Positions 53,301 through 61,925 of a stretch of DNA of 64,000 nucleotides are shown here, piece by piece; position 1 is the stretch's first letter; every line of letters starts with the position of its first letter. Below the pieces are notes generated by a model that did not search any database, was not told where the DNA came from, and worked only from the letters and a program-made list of their open reading frames with translations. This stretch comes from Bacillota bacterium (GTDB taxonomy: Bacteria; Bacillota; Clostridia; Peptostreptococcales; Anaerovoracaceae): NCBI GenBank assembly GCA_017440275.1, contig JAFSHN010000050.1, forward strand, positions 1 to 64,000, given 5' to 3'. The position numbers and the translations under genes were made by a program.

Positions 53301-54949
53301 TAATCCATAATGGATTCTCTTTCTGTCATAGCCTTGTCACCTAAAATGAACACATAATGCGGAGTTGCTCCTGCACCCCTGTTCATTCCGTTATTCTGAC
53401 TGGCTGCTTCCTGACGTCTGACCAACATTTCCTTCATCAGTTCGCAGATATTGTGAGCTCTGTCATAATCAAATGCCAGAAATCTGAACTGGTGATTTTC
53501 ATCCCAAATATGCGGAAGCCATCTCAGTGATGACCATTCATTTCTTTCGTTTTCGTTAAAAATACCAACAATATGAACTTCTTCTGCAGAATGGAGAGCA
53601 GACAGATTGATGAGCATATTGCGAACAAAATGAACAGTTTTCTTTCTTTCGCCCAAGATACCTACAGTGCTCAAATTGCGGAGATTAACTCTTGCGGGCA
53701 CATAGTCTACGATTCGGTTTTCTTCGGCAATCTGCGCACAAAGTTCTTCCATTTCGTCGGTTTCCATCTTGAAACCACGAACTTCAGCTCTGCTCTTGAT
53801 GTCTACACAAAGCTGGTCGTAACCCATACCTACACGCACAGATAAAAAGTCATTATCTGACGGCATTCTTTCCCACAGATTTCTCTTCATCTGTCCCACA
53901 ATCGAAAGACATTCCTGTGGTGTTGGGTTTTCTTCGGTGATAATGGTTCTCTGGGATTCCATTACCTTTTCAATCTTAGCCTGCTGATCTGCAATGTAAG
54001 CTGTATATTTTTCTTTTCTTTCTCTCTGATATGTCTCTATTCTTTCTTTAAGTTCTTTTTTGCGTTTCTTGGAAGAGTATAAATTTACTCCCGTTGAAAT
54101 AGTTCTGAACGCTGCCATGGCAGGCGAATACATACCCATAATTGCACTTGAACCTAAAGAGGTGGCAATGTTGACTGCTTCCAGCAATCCGTCGCCGCCA
54201 TTATATTCCTGACCCGGCGAAGGCGGAGCTGCCAGAATAATATCTTCATAAGGAAGTCTCGCTCTTGTTCTCGGAGATCTTCTGTATTTGATTGTTTTGC
54301 CTTGTTGTGGCTGCTGCTGAGGTTGCTGACTTCTTTGACTTTGGCTGGCACTTGCTCCAAGAGCAATGGCATTATCTGTGTTTTCGAAATACAGAACACC
54401 GTTCACCAAACTGATTTTTACTGTCAGGATATTCAAAACATCTTCGTTTCGCATAACAGCATTTTTGATTCTGCGCCCATTCAAATAAAGTCCATTTGTG
54501 CTGTCTGCATCGTCAACTCTCACGTTGCCGCCTGAACATGTGATGTTAAAATGTCTTCCGGAAACAAAAGGCAGTCCCAGAATAATATCGTTCTTGTCAC
54601 TTCTTCCCACGCTGAAATGACCATCATATGGCAGCTTAATGGATTTGCGTCCTGTCTGATTTACGTTGTGGAAAAAGATAACGGCGTTTTCGCCATTACC
54701 CGCCTGAATCTGAAGGGGTCTTCCCACCGGAATATTTTCTCTCGTAACAGGCAAAGAACCTCCGAGCCCCAGTGCAATGCTTCCCGCATTATAAGAAACA
54801 GTAATTTGATTTTGTGGCATCTCCTGAATCTGTACTGTGTCTTTTGCACCCGAACCGAAGGTTACTTTCTGATTTGAGTTAATCTCTCTTATATATAGAT
54901 TGTTTCTGAATTGTAGTGACATTAATAAAGGCATAAATGCACCGTCCAT
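50390..54949 (-). CDS. essC: EssC-type FtsK/SpoIIIE ATPase with FHA domain
   Basis: This 1519-residue motor has two N-terminal FHA-like folds. The first (1-95) is degenerate. The second has GR (115-116), SGRH (130-133) and TNG (151-153). A Gln-rich linker (193-207) and two weakly hydrophobic short segments (245-280) follow. ATPase 1 has GTTGSGKS (695-702) and SDEF (803-806). ATPase 2 has GGATGKTT (about 1034-1041). A third ATPase-like region lacks a P-loop. This order is that of EssC/EccC. The FHA residues for phosphothreonine binding are intact. A consensus promoter is only 20 bases upstream, and no good ribosome site precedes the first ATG; the ATG at 54934 is an alternative start. Confidence 0.95.
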   Translation of the reverse strand: MDGAFMPLLMSLQFRNNLYIREINSNQKVTFGSGAKDTVQIQEMPQNQITVSYNAGSIALGLGGSLPVTRENIPVGRPLQIQAGNGENAVIFFHNVNQTGRKSIKLPYDGHFSVGRSDKNDIILGLPFVSGRHFNITCSGGNVRVDDADSTNGLYLNGRRIKNAVMRNEDVLNILTVKISLVNGVLYFENTDNAIALGASASQSQRSQQPQQQPQQGKTIKYRRSPRTRARLPYEDIILAAPPSPGQEYNGGDGLLEAVNIATSLGSSAIMGMYSPAMAAFRTISTGVNLYSSKKRKKELKERIETYQRERKEKYTAYIADQQAKIEKVMESQRTIITEENPTPQECLSIVGQMKRNLWERMPSDNDFLSVRVGMGYDQLCVDIKSRAEVRGFKMETDEMEELCAQIAEENRIVDYVPARVNLRNLSTVGILGERKKTVHFVRNMLINLSALHSAEEVHIVGIFNENERNEWSSLRWLPHIWDENHQFRFLAFDYDRAHNICELMKEMLVRRQEAASQNNGMNRGAGATPHYVFILGDKAMTERESIMDYLSTNHPELGITALFLYDDIYWLPQHCQYIIDLNNNPCAYDRMSANEKFFFTPDEPVSGSDFDKFARKMAAVEVEDFKVNNTLPNSVTFMEGYGVRTVEQLDVLRRWSQNDAANSLAAPIGVMPGGKPFMLDIHSKVHGAHGLIAGTTGSGKSELIQSWILSMAINYHPYDVNFVIIDYKGGSMAQLLEPLPHVVNKLTNIDANIGRSLVSIEAEIKRRERLMSENRVNTVGDYQRLFKSGMVKEPMPHLIIVSDEFAELKKEEPEFMDALTSFARVGRSLGIHIVLATQKPTGVVNDQIDSNSRFRICMKVNDVSDSREIIKKPDAATITQPGRAYVRVGNDEVYALVQSYWSGAEYMGDKKVSEHSENKVRVVDINGRRLDLKKKKKKTDKGKDELTVIIEHINQVAESRGIKKLPGLWMPELPEEVHLSDLPVTGVFGDFGWSPMDDTVSVPVGMFDRPQEQNQGVQYLDFSKDTHFAIYGGGATGKTTLLKTLMMSMVLNYSPRDVNIYAIDCGGRTMGGFEGLPHVGGVVLDYEAEKWEKLSELIQRELQYRKFRFQDCNVGNIGAYRRNVARDMADIFIVIDNLVPAMATFNGLEALLIMLAGEGSTYGIHVVFTSHQTTGINYKITNGVSGVITFQQNDISNYQTLLSSRPATMPNNPGRALIKNVPPQSPIEFQTAIYASSGDDTAGRSMLEALKEKMEPFSQGIKAKAIPVLPKEVKTGDMISQYKNREQIPVGIRFDNCEPAYVDLSQRFTGVITGQNVYETEDMLKSVLDILISKNDNEIHIFDTKSKALAEYADKVACYSSDYDGQALKDNVNSIIDAMEWREEERERIFEAEGNFNKGRFLAENKQICIVINDVVTFADSVADNVRDALECMCRLSKDLGLMAIATAGEEGLIANSAGEPLAKTLIASQNALIVTGKAEKYSCFKNNLSYEEKKAELAEDEVLFIENGRAVKVRPMK

Positions 54950-54969
54950 TTAAATAAATATTTGGAATA

Positions 54970-54998
54970 ATTATACCAAAATAGTTCTTCGTTTACAA
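54970..54998 (-). promoter_or_regulatory. Promoter of the secretion operon
   Basis: On the minus strand TTGTAA (54993-54998) and TATAAT (54970-54975) are 17 bases apart, with TGG before the -10 (extended). The start would fall about 13 bases before the essC ATG, giving a very short leader. Confidence 0.75.
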
Positions 54999-55050
54999 GG
55001 GTAGAGCACTTCTCGGTCATTGTTTTTGGCGCTGCACTCGTCGCTTTTGA

Positions 55051-55287
55051 AACTGTCCTATTTTTTAAAAAAACTTTCAAAATAGGATAGTTTTATATGT
55101 TTTAGGATATCAATTATCCCACATTTTAGTTTTTTCGTTGTTTTGGGATGAATTTTACGGCAAAATAGTTCTTTTCTAAGCTCAAACTATCCCTTTTTTT
55201 GCTTTTCTTCCCATTTTAGGATAATTTTACACTCATAAATACAAAAACTGTCCCATTTTTGCTTTTTTTAAAAGCATTTGGGACAGT
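55051..55287. repeat. Second array of imperfect palindromes
   Basis: Four units of 30-31 bases start CC(C/T)-ATTTT-like and end AAAAT-(A/T)GG-like: 55057-55086, 55118-55147, 55191-55220 and 55252-55282. Each has outer arms AACTGT/ACAGTT or variants. Start-to-start distances are 61, 73 and 61 bases. The style matches the array at 12694-13047 (about 30-base units and spacing classes about 12 bases apart). The last unit doubles as a terminator. The array lies upstream of the essC promoter. The rest of this 350-base spacer holds no gene. Confidence 0.6.
55243..55287 (-). terminator. Terminator of the hexuronate operon
   Basis: ACTGTCCCA pairs with TGGGACAGT, with an inner GCTTTT/AAAAGC stem, and TTTTTG follows on the minus strand. 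It lies 15 bases past the nitroreductase stop and is unit 4 of the palindrome array. Confidence 0.75.
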
Positions 55288-55302
55288 CCGCTATTTGCAC
55301 TA

Positions 55303-56022
55303 TTAAATTCTAAAGCTTCCCATATAAGTGTGGTCTTTGACAGGAACAGGGTTCTCAACTACAAAAAACTCGAAAGTTTCTTCATTTGCCACATACATAT
55401 GAGCAAGGGCAATTCCCACATCCATCTGATTGGTACTGCCGAGACTCTTATTCAGCAAGCCTTTGTGGGCACAGTATACGTGAATCACATCGTCTTCGTG
55501 AGTGAAATACCATGGCTGACTATTGGCGCTTGACGGTGCAAGTCGTGCCGGAACAAGACGTGCGTCTTGAATATCACTTATCTCAGTCATATTTTTACGC
55601 TTGAATTTAAGAACGTCATCCCGCTGACCTTCGCCCTTAGGTTTACCAAAAGCCATAGTCATCACAAACTTAAGACCATCTTCTCTTTCTTTTTCTCCTT
55701 CCCACTGAGCCATGCCAAGCCAGCAAGCTCCAAGACCGATGTCCGCCAGATATAAATCAAGCTGCTGGAACATAAATCCAACATTGATAAGCGCCCCCGG
55801 TTTGTCTTCAGTGAAGATGGCCACCACCTGTTTCGTAGTCCAGGGACAAATACACTTAACCGATTCTCTATCTACTATTTCTGCTCTGACTTTTATGTCC
55901 GGATAAAGAGGTTTTATTCCGTTAATGAATTTTTCAATTCTCGCTATGCTATTGGGGCCTATGGATGCATTGACAAAGCTTCGCACCGATTTGCGTTTGA
56001 AAATCATTTCTTTTAAAGACAT
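55303..56022 (-). CDS. Nitroreductase-family protein
   Basis: The 239-residue protein starts like nitroreductases (FKRKSVRSF) and holds FQQLDLYLADIGLGACWLGM and RLAPSSANSQPWYF, both FMN-fold blocks. It is near full length for the two-domain clostridial form. Substrate unknown. It is 11 bases after uxaC and is probably the last gene of the hexuronate operon, although its role there is unclear. Confidence 0.85.
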   Translation of the reverse strand: MSLKEMIFKRKSVRSFVNASIGPNSIARIEKFINGIKPLYPDIKVRAEIVDRESVKCICPWTTKQVVAIFTEDKPGALINVGFMFQQLDLYLADIGLGACWLGMAQWEGEKEREDGLKFVMTMAFGKPKGEGQRDDVLKFKRKNMTEISDIQDARLVPARLAPSSANSQPWYFTHEDDVIHVYCAHKGLLNKSLGSTNQMDVGIALAHMYVANEETFEFFVVENPVPVKDHTYMGSFRI

Positions 56023-56033
56023 CTTTCACCTCA

Positions 56034-57425
56034 TTATTTCAATTCAAAGCCAAAGTAATTCACTGCATTTTTCCAGCAGATGTCTTCTACCAACTTTCCA
56101 AGGTATTCAATATCGTATGGATACTGTCCGCTTTCGACCAAAAGTCCGATTTTGTTACAAAGGATTCTTCTGAAGTATTCGTGGCGGACAAAAGAAGTAA
56201 AGCTTCTTGAGTCTGTCAGCATACCTACAGAACCTGCCAGAGTACCTGTTTCCATAAGCTGATCAATCTGTGCTTCGATACCTCTGATGTGGTCGAGAAG
56301 CCACCAAGCCGCACCATACTGAACCTTTGCGCCGTCGGCTGCAAAATTCACAGCCATAGTTGCCAGCATTGTGTTGTCAGCCGGGTTCAGATTATAGAGA
56401 ATAGTCTTTGGAAGTGCATTGGCACCTTCGCAGTCTCCGAGGAAAGCTCCCAGTTTGAACGGGTCTGTCGTATAGCCAACACTGTCCCCACCGGCATCGG
56501 CACCGAAATATTCCACCAGTTTAGGAGAATTATTTCTGATAGGTCCCATATGAAGCTGCATAGCCATATTTCTCTTTGCGTATTCGCCTGCCAGGAAGTA
56601 GAGAAGTTCTCCCTGATAAATAGCTACTTCGTTTTCTGTAAGAGGTTTGCCGAGGAGGGCTTTTAAAACAATTGGTGCTGCGTCTCCGCGTTCATATCTG
56701 AACTTGATGAAACCGTGGTCTGTAACTTTACATCCTGCTTCCAAGAAGAAGTCGAGAGACTTACAAAGAGCATCCTTAAGGCTTTCCCAGTCTGTAACTT
56801 CGCCATATTTTGCTCCCAGTTGACCTGCTGCAATTACGAATGCAGGCTGATCAATATGCAGAAATCTGTCAGGTCTGAATGATGGCAGAACCTTAAACGG
56901 AACTGTATCGTCCCCCGCCAGTTTCAAATGCCACTCCAGGGAGTCTGCAGGATCGTCTGTAGTGCAGAGAATTTTTGCCTTTGCCTTATCCAACAAGGAA
57001 ACAGCATCAAAGCCTTCACTTTGGAGCATCTTGCTTGTCTTCTTCCAGATTTCTTCAGCAGAATCTTCGCATAGCGGCGTTTCAATACCGAAGTATCTCT
57101 GAAGTTCAAGATGTGCCCAGTGATAAACAGGGCTTCCGATGAGTCGAGGCATAATCTTTGCAAACTCATAAAACTTTTCATAGTCTGTTGCATCACCTGT
57201 CACATATTTTTCAGGCACGCCGGAAACTCTCATGCAACGCCACTTGTAATGGTCTGCTTCCAGCCAAAGCTGAGTGATGTTTTCGTAAGTTCTGCGTTCA
57301 AAAATTTCCTTTGCGGAAAGGTGATTGTGATAGTCGATAATCGGACAATCTTTAGCATATTTGAAGAATAAATCTTCTGCAGTTTCTGTGGTCAGCAGAA
57401 ACTTATCATCCATAAATTTTCTCAT
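56034..57425 (-). CDS. uxaC: Glucuronate/galacturonate isomerase
   Basis: UxaC converts D-glucuronate to D-fructuronate and D-galacturonate to D-tagaturonate. The metal motif CPIIDYHNHLSAKEI, and the HWAHLELQRYFG and LHMGPIRNNSP segments, identify it. The frame is open to 57587, but AAGGAG lies ahead of the ATG at 57425 and yields the normal 463-residue protein. It follows the LarA-family gene by one base. Confidence 0.95.
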   Translation of the reverse strand: MRKFMDDKFLLTTETAEDLFFKYAKDCPIIDYHNHLSAKEIFERRTYENITQLWLEADHYKWRCMRVSGVPEKYVTGDATDYEKFYEFAKIMPRLIGSPVYHWAHLELQRYFGIETPLCEDSAEEIWKKTSKMLQSEGFDAVSLLDKAKAKILCTTDDPADSLEWHLKLAGDDTVPFKVLPSFRPDRFLHIDQPAFVIAAGQLGAKYGEVTDWESLKDALCKSLDFFLEAGCKVTDHGFIKFRYERGDAAPIVLKALLGKPLTENEVAIYQGELLYFLAGEYAKRNMAMQLHMGPIRNNSPKLVEYFGADAGGDSVGYTTDPFKLGAFLGDCEGANALPKTILYNLNPADNTMLATMAVNFAADGAKVQYGAAWWLLDHIRGIEAQIDQLMETGTLAGSVGMLTDSRSFTSFVRHEYFRRILCNKIGLLVESGQYPYDIEYLGKLVEDICWKNAVNYFGFELK

Positions 57426-57426
57426 A

Positions 57427-58701
57427 TTAGAACTTCTCCTTGTTAATCCAAAGACCCAGTGCAGGGTTTGGAATGAAGTAAACTTCTTCGCCGTCAGGCA
57501 AAGTATTGTAACCGTATTGTAAAGTTTCAGGATTGTAGCGCTTAATCGCCTCGTCGTAGTCGCAAGCACCGAAGCCAACGCCTTCAACTTCTTCTTTTGT
57601 AATATTTTTCACAGCATAAGTTATGCTGAATCTATCATCAGAAGAACCGTGAATCAGGTGCGCTGCAGCTCCCATATTGTCCCGAAGATCCTGATTTTCA
57701 GGCTTTTCGAACTCTTCAAGAGTCTTGATTCTGCCTCTGTAACCGTACTTTCTGATAAGCACATCCACCTGATCGTCTTCGCCGAAGCGTTCGATTCCCG
57801 GTGCAAGAACTAAGAGTTCCCCTCCGTCTGCGATTGCCATACGGGTTCTGTAAACTGACTTGTTTCCGAGCCATGTGCTCTTAAATTCTGCAGGATCAAG
57901 ATAAACTACACACTTCTTGATTCCTGTATCAACGAAGTCTATGTTCTTTTCCTGTGCCAGTTCGATGGCTGCTTCAAGGGCTTTTCTTGTATCGCCTATA
58001 AACAATCCGTGGGTATTTATAACGCCTCCCGGTGCCGTACATACTGTCAGCACGAAAAGAATAGGTCTTTCGTTCAAGAAGTGTTCCATACCGTAGTCGA
58101 AAATCTTGCGGACAGGAGTGTGGTCCTTGCCCATCATTCTTTCCATACCGTAAACGGCACCCACCATATGGCTCTTGTTGATCATGTCACTGCCGCCTAC
58201 CCCTACGAAAAGGTTCTTTGCCTGGTTTGCCATACCGATAACTTCGTGAGGTACAACCTGTCCTACGGAAAGAATCAAATCGTACTTTTCGTCCATTACC
58301 ATGCGGTTGATTTCAACACTTACAGGGTCATGCCAAAGACCTTCTGTAATCTCTTCCAGATATTCTGCCGGAACTTCGCCCAGCTTCATAACATCAGTTC
58401 TCCAATTGTGAGGAAGAAACTTTTCAAAAGGAATGTCACCGAACATAACTGTTACTTCTTCTTCGGTAACGGGCACATGAGTTCCAAGAGCCGGAAGTAT
58501 GTCAACCTCCACCCCTGCCTCTGTCAGTGCATGATAATAAACGTTTGTTATATATCCGGCATTGGAGTGAAAACGAGTAAAATCAGGAGGAATGATAAGA
58601 ACATTTTTCAGTTTCTTTCCTTCCAGACTCTTCAAAAGAGCTTCTTTTATTTCGCCCTGAGACAGTCCGCTGCCGCCTTTGTCATAAACAAAATGTTCCA
58701 T
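57427..58701 (-). CDS. LarA-family nickel epimerase, probable gluconate/mannonate 2-epimerase
   Basis: The 424 residues match the DUF2088/LarA superfamily. The expected LarA residues are present: PPDFTR (Asp40, Arg43), GTH (His75), and His152, Lys162 and His178. The last three keep the 10 and 16 residue spacing of His174-Lys184-His200 in Lactobacillus LarA, where Lys holds the nickel-pincer cofactor. LarA relatives include racemases of 2-hydroxyacids and a D-gluconate 2-epimerase. Between fructuronate reductase and UxaC, epimerising mannonate to gluconate is the best reading. No LarB/C/E cofactor genes are in the window. Confidence 0.85.
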   Translation of the reverse strand: MEHFVYDKGGSGLSQGEIKEALLKSLEGKKLKNVLIIPPDFTRFHSNAGYITNVYYHALTEAGVEVDILPALGTHVPVTEEEVTVMFGDIPFEKFLPHNWRTDVMKLGEVPAEYLEEITEGLWHDPVSVEINRMVMDEKYDLILSVGQVVPHEVIGMANQAKNLFVGVGGSDMINKSHMVGAVYGMERMMGKDHTPVRKIFDYGMEHFLNERPILFVLTVCTAPGGVINTHGLFIGDTRKALEAAIELAQEKNIDFVDTGIKKCVVYLDPAEFKSTWLGNKSVYRTRMAIADGGELLVLAPGIERFGEDDQVDVLIRKYGYRGRIKTLEEFEKPENQDLRDNMGAAAHLIHGSSDDRFSITYAVKNITKEEVEGVGFGACDYDEAIKRYNPETLQYGYNTLPDGEEVYFIPNPALGLWINKEKF

Positions 58702-58712
58702 AAGAGTCTCCT

Positions 58713-59561
58713 TTATACTCCGCTGTATGCTGAGAATCCACCGTCTACAGGAATTACGATACCTGTAACGAAGGAAGCTGCCTTTTCATCAACCAGGAAA
58801 AGCAGTGCTCCAAGCAGTTCTTCCGGTGTGCCGAAGCGACCCATCGGCGTTGCTGCCAGAATCTTTCCTGTTCTTGCAGTTGGTGTTCCATCTTCGTTCC
58901 AAAGGAGCTTCTTGTTCTGTTCAGTTGAGAAGAATCCCGGAGCAATTGCGTTTACTCTGATGCCCACCTTGCTGAAATGAACTGCAAGCCACTGTGTAAA
59001 ATTGGAAATAGCCGCTTTTGCACCTGAATATGCAGGAATCTTCGTCAGCGGTGTATATGCGTTCATTGAGCTTACGTTGAGGATTGTACAGCCTTCGCGG
59101 CCGATCATATCCTTAGCAAAAGCCTGAGTAGGAATGAGAGTGCCTGAGAAATTCAGGTTGAAAACATATTCCACATCTTCGCTGGACATATCGAAGAAAG
59201 TTTTTGTTTCTTCATCCAGGTCTCCCATCTCAAAATATTCTTTATCTGTAGTTGCTCTAGGATTGTTACCGCCTGCTCCGTTGATTAAGATATCGCAAGG
59301 ACCCAGCTTTGCCAGAACTTCTTCGTGAGCAGTCTTTACGCTTTCTGCGTTAGTAACGTCTACGGAAACTGCGATTGCTTCGCCACCCATAGCCTTGATT
59401 TCTTCAGCTACTGCTTCAGCCTTGGAAAGGGTTCTTCCAAGTATAGCAACCTTTGCTCCGCACAGTGCCATAGCCTTTGCAAACTCGCTGCAAAGAACTC
59501 CCGCGCCGCCTGTAACAACAGCAACTTTGCCTTCCAGATTTGGTTTATAACATAAATTCAT
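58713..59561 (-). CDS. SDR-type fructuronate reductase (mannonate oxidoreductase)
   Basis: This short-chain dehydrogenase has VVTGGAGVLC for the cofactor, INGAGGNNP, the catalytic Ser in NVSSMNAYTP and YSGAK. The AGGNNPRATT insert resembles the Bacillus YjmF/UxuB mannonate dehydrogenase. It would reduce fructuronate to mannonate with NAD(P)H. GGAGG lies seven bases before the ATG at 59561 (282 residues); the open frame upstream lacks a site. A 9-base stem (CATATGCTT/AAGCATATG) lies just upstream. Confidence 0.88.
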   Translation of the reverse strand: MNLCYKPNLEGKVAVVTGGAGVLCSEFAKAMALCGAKVAILGRTLSKAEAVAEEIKAMGGEAIAVSVDVTNAESVKTAHEEVLAKLGPCDILINGAGGNNPRATTDKEYFEMGDLDEETKTFFDMSSEDVEYVFNLNFSGTLIPTQAFAKDMIGREGCTILNVSSMNAYTPLTKIPAYSGAKAAISNFTQWLAVHFSKVGIRVNAIAPGFFSTEQNKKLLWNEDGTPTARTGKILAATPMGRFGTPEELLGALLFLVDEKAASFVTGIVIPVDGGFSAYSGV

Positions 59562-59629
59562 AATAGACCTCCGGCATATGCTTGAGCGATTTGGCAAAAG
59601 CATATGAAGTTATTAACATCGTAAAATAA

Positions 59630-60463
59630 TTAATCAAATATAAAATGTGTCAAGCCAACAGCAACACCATCTTGGTCACATGATGTAGTTACCCAGTCTG
59701 CTGCAGCCTTGACCTGCGCGCAGGCATTTTCCATAGCGATTCCCACACCTGCTGCCTCAATCATAGTCAGATCGTTAAGGCCATCCCCGAAAGAGTATGT
59801 ATTTTCGCGGGGAACACCCAGATAATCGGCAAGAGCCATAAGCGCCTCACCTTTGTTGGCGTAGCACTGATTGATTTCTACGTTCTGAATGTGGGAACTT
59901 GAAACCGCGATATTAGGAAAACGCTTCGGGAGTTCATCAAGAAGCTCAAGTCTCAAGATAGGTTCTTTGGTGAAAAACTGAATTTTCTGCACGTCCTGTC
60001 CCCGTTCTATGATGAACGCTTTCAATTCAGTAACAGGCCTTCTCAGTTCGTGGAACATCTTGCGGTAGTGAGCATCGTCTATAGTTTCATCAATTTTTTC
60101 TTTGAGGGCTTCTGTCATCCATCCTGCGTTATCCATATAGCAGTCATAAATAACAGGCATGGTATCTAACCATGCCATGATATCCACCGCCTGTGCCCAT
60201 GGAATTTCGGCTCTGTACAGATTATGGTCATTCACAAGGTCAGCTACGGCCGCACCGTTGATGGTGATGGCATAGTTGATGAAGGAAAGACTGCGGATGC
60301 TTTCAGGCATACCGCCATAGAAGCGGCCCGTAGTCGGTACCACTTCGTAACCCATTTGTGCCGCGCGCTCCAGCGCCTTTAAATTAACTTCACTTAATTC
60401 TTTGGAAGAATTGAGTAAAGTTCCGTCCAGATCCAGGGCGATGATTCCTTTTATTTTATGCAT
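59630..60463 (-). CDS. Cof-type HAD hydrolase
   Basis: The HAD phosphatase shows DLDGTLLNSSKE (nucleophile Asp), TTGRFYGG, a C2 cap and GDGLNDLTMIEAAG. The ATG at 60463 overlaps the gnd stop and gives 277 residues, the usual Cof length. Substrate unknown; a sugar phosphate of this pathway is likely. Confidence 0.88.
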   Translation of the reverse strand: MHKIKGIIALDLDGTLLNSSKELSEVNLKALERAAQMGYEVVPTTGRFYGGMPESIRSLSFINYAITINGAAVADLVNDHNLYRAEIPWAQAVDIMAWLDTMPVIYDCYMDNAGWMTEALKEKIDETIDDAHYRKMFHELRRPVTELKAFIIERGQDVQKIQFFTKEPILRLELLDELPKRFPNIAVSSSHIQNVEINQCYANKGEALMALADYLGVPRENTYSFGDGLNDLTMIEAAGVGIAMENACAQVKAAADWVTTSCDQDGVAVGLTHFIFD

Positions 60464-61907
60464 TGTACTGTCCTGCAGAAGTATTGCCGCCGTGGCCTGT
60501 CCAGTTAGTGTGGAAGAACTTGCCTCTTGGCTGGTCGATACGTTCATAAGTGTGAGCACCGAAGTAGTCACGCTGAGCCTGCAGCAGGTTAGCAGGCAGA
60601 GTTTCTGTAGTATATCCGTCAAAATAGCTCAGTGCAGAAGAGAATGCCGGCATTGGAATTCCTGCCTTTACTGCGTAAGCAACAACTTCTCTCCATGCAG
60701 GAACTAATGATTTGATTGTTTCTGCAAAGTAATCATCAAGGAGCAGATTTTCCAGTTCAGGATTCTTGTCATAAGCTTCCTTAATCTTACCCAGGAATAC
60801 GCTGCGGATGATGCAGCCGCCTCTCCACATAAGAGCGATTCCGCCGTAGTTAAGGTTCCAGCCGTTAGTTTCAGCAGCAGTTCTCATAAGAGTATAGCCC
60901 TGTGCATAGGAAATAATCTTACTTGCGTAAAGAGCCTTTCTGATAGCTTCAATGAAAGCAGCCTTGTCGCCTTCAAATGCAGGGATTTCCTTAGTGAAAA
61001 CCTTGGAAGCAGTCACTCTCTGGCTCTTCATTGCGGATAAGCATCTTGCAAATACTGCTTCTCCGATGAGTGTCAAAGGAACACCTTCATCCAGAGCTGA
61101 GATTGCAGTCCACTTACCTGTACCCTTCTGGCCTGCAGTATCTAAAATATAGTTTACAGTTGTTTCACCGTTTTCATCCTTGTAACCTAAAATGTCACGA
61201 GTGATTTCGATAAGGTAACTGTCTAATTCTGTTTCGTTCCATGCAGCGAATACTTCGTGCATTTCTTCAGGAGACATTCCAAGACCATCCTTCATCAGCT
61301 GGTAAGCTTCGCAGATGAGCTGCATGTCACCGTATTCAATTCCGTTGTGAACCATCTTTACGAAGTGGCCGGCACCGTTTTCGCCAACCCAGTCACAGCA
61401 AGCCTGTCCGTCTTCAACCTTTGCACAGATTGCCTGGAAGATAGGTTTTACATGCGGCCAAGCTTCTACTGAACCGCCGGGCATCATGGAAGGGCCGTTT
61501 AAAGCACCTTCTTCACCGCCGGAAACGCCGCAGCCAACATACAGTAAGCCCTTGCTTTCTACGTAAGCAGTTCTTCTGATTGTGTCAGGGAAGTGGCTGT
61601 TGCCGCCGTCAATTAAGATGTCGCCTTCTTCAAGATGTGGCAATAACTGTTCGATAAGATCGTCAACTGCCTGTCCTGCCTTAACCATCATCATGATTTT
61701 ACGAGGCTTTTCCAGGTTTGCAGCCAATTCTTCAAGAGAATAAGTGCCGATGATATTCTTACCGGCAGCTCTGCCTTCAACAAAGTTCTTAACCTTGTCT
61801 GAAGTACGGTTGTAAACTGCAACTGTGAATCCTTTGGATTCCATATTCATAACCAGGTTCTCACCCATTACGGCAAGACCTACGAGTCCGATATTTGCTT
61901 TATTCAT
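60456..61907 (-). CDS. gnd: 6-Phosphogluconate dehydrogenase, decarboxylating
   Basis: Gnd oxidises 6-phosphogluconate to ribulose 5-phosphate and CO2, forming NADPH. The cofactor loop GLVGLAVMGENL is at residues 7-18, GNSHFPDT and GVSGGEEGA mark the active site, and the C-terminal domain ends with FHTNWTGHGGNTSA. At 483 residues it is the long decarboxylating form. It sits inside a hexuronate operon, between a PfkB kinase and a HAD gene, which makes 6-phosphogluconate the likely product of the steps before it. Confidence 0.95.
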   Translation of the reverse strand: MNKANIGLVGLAVMGENLVMNMESKGFTVAVYNRTSDKVKNFVEGRAAGKNIIGTYSLEELAANLEKPRKIMMMVKAGQAVDDLIEQLLPHLEEGDILIDGGNSHFPDTIRRTAYVESKGLLYVGCGVSGGEEGALNGPSMMPGGSVEAWPHVKPIFQAICAKVEDGQACCDWVGENGAGHFVKMVHNGIEYGDMQLICEAYQLMKDGLGMSPEEMHEVFAAWNETELDSYLIEITRDILGYKDENGETTVNYILDTAGQKGTGKWTAISALDEGVPLTLIGEAVFARCLSAMKSQRVTASKVFTKEIPAFEGDKAAFIEAIRKALYASKIISYAQGYTLMRTAAETNGWNLNYGGIALMWRGGCIIRSVFLGKIKEAYDKNPELENLLLDDYFAETIKSLVPAWREVVAYAVKAGIPMPAFSSALSYFDGYTTETLPANLLQAQRDYFGAHTYERIDQPRGKFFHTNWTGHGGNTSAGQYNA

Positions 61908-61925
61908 AATTAATTCCTCCGGAAA

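Noticed and set aside
59575..59606. Terminator between the HAD and SDR genes
   Set aside because: The 9-base stem has no T-run after it and lies directly before the SDR ribosome site in a continuous operon. It is more likely an RNA-processing or neutral stem.
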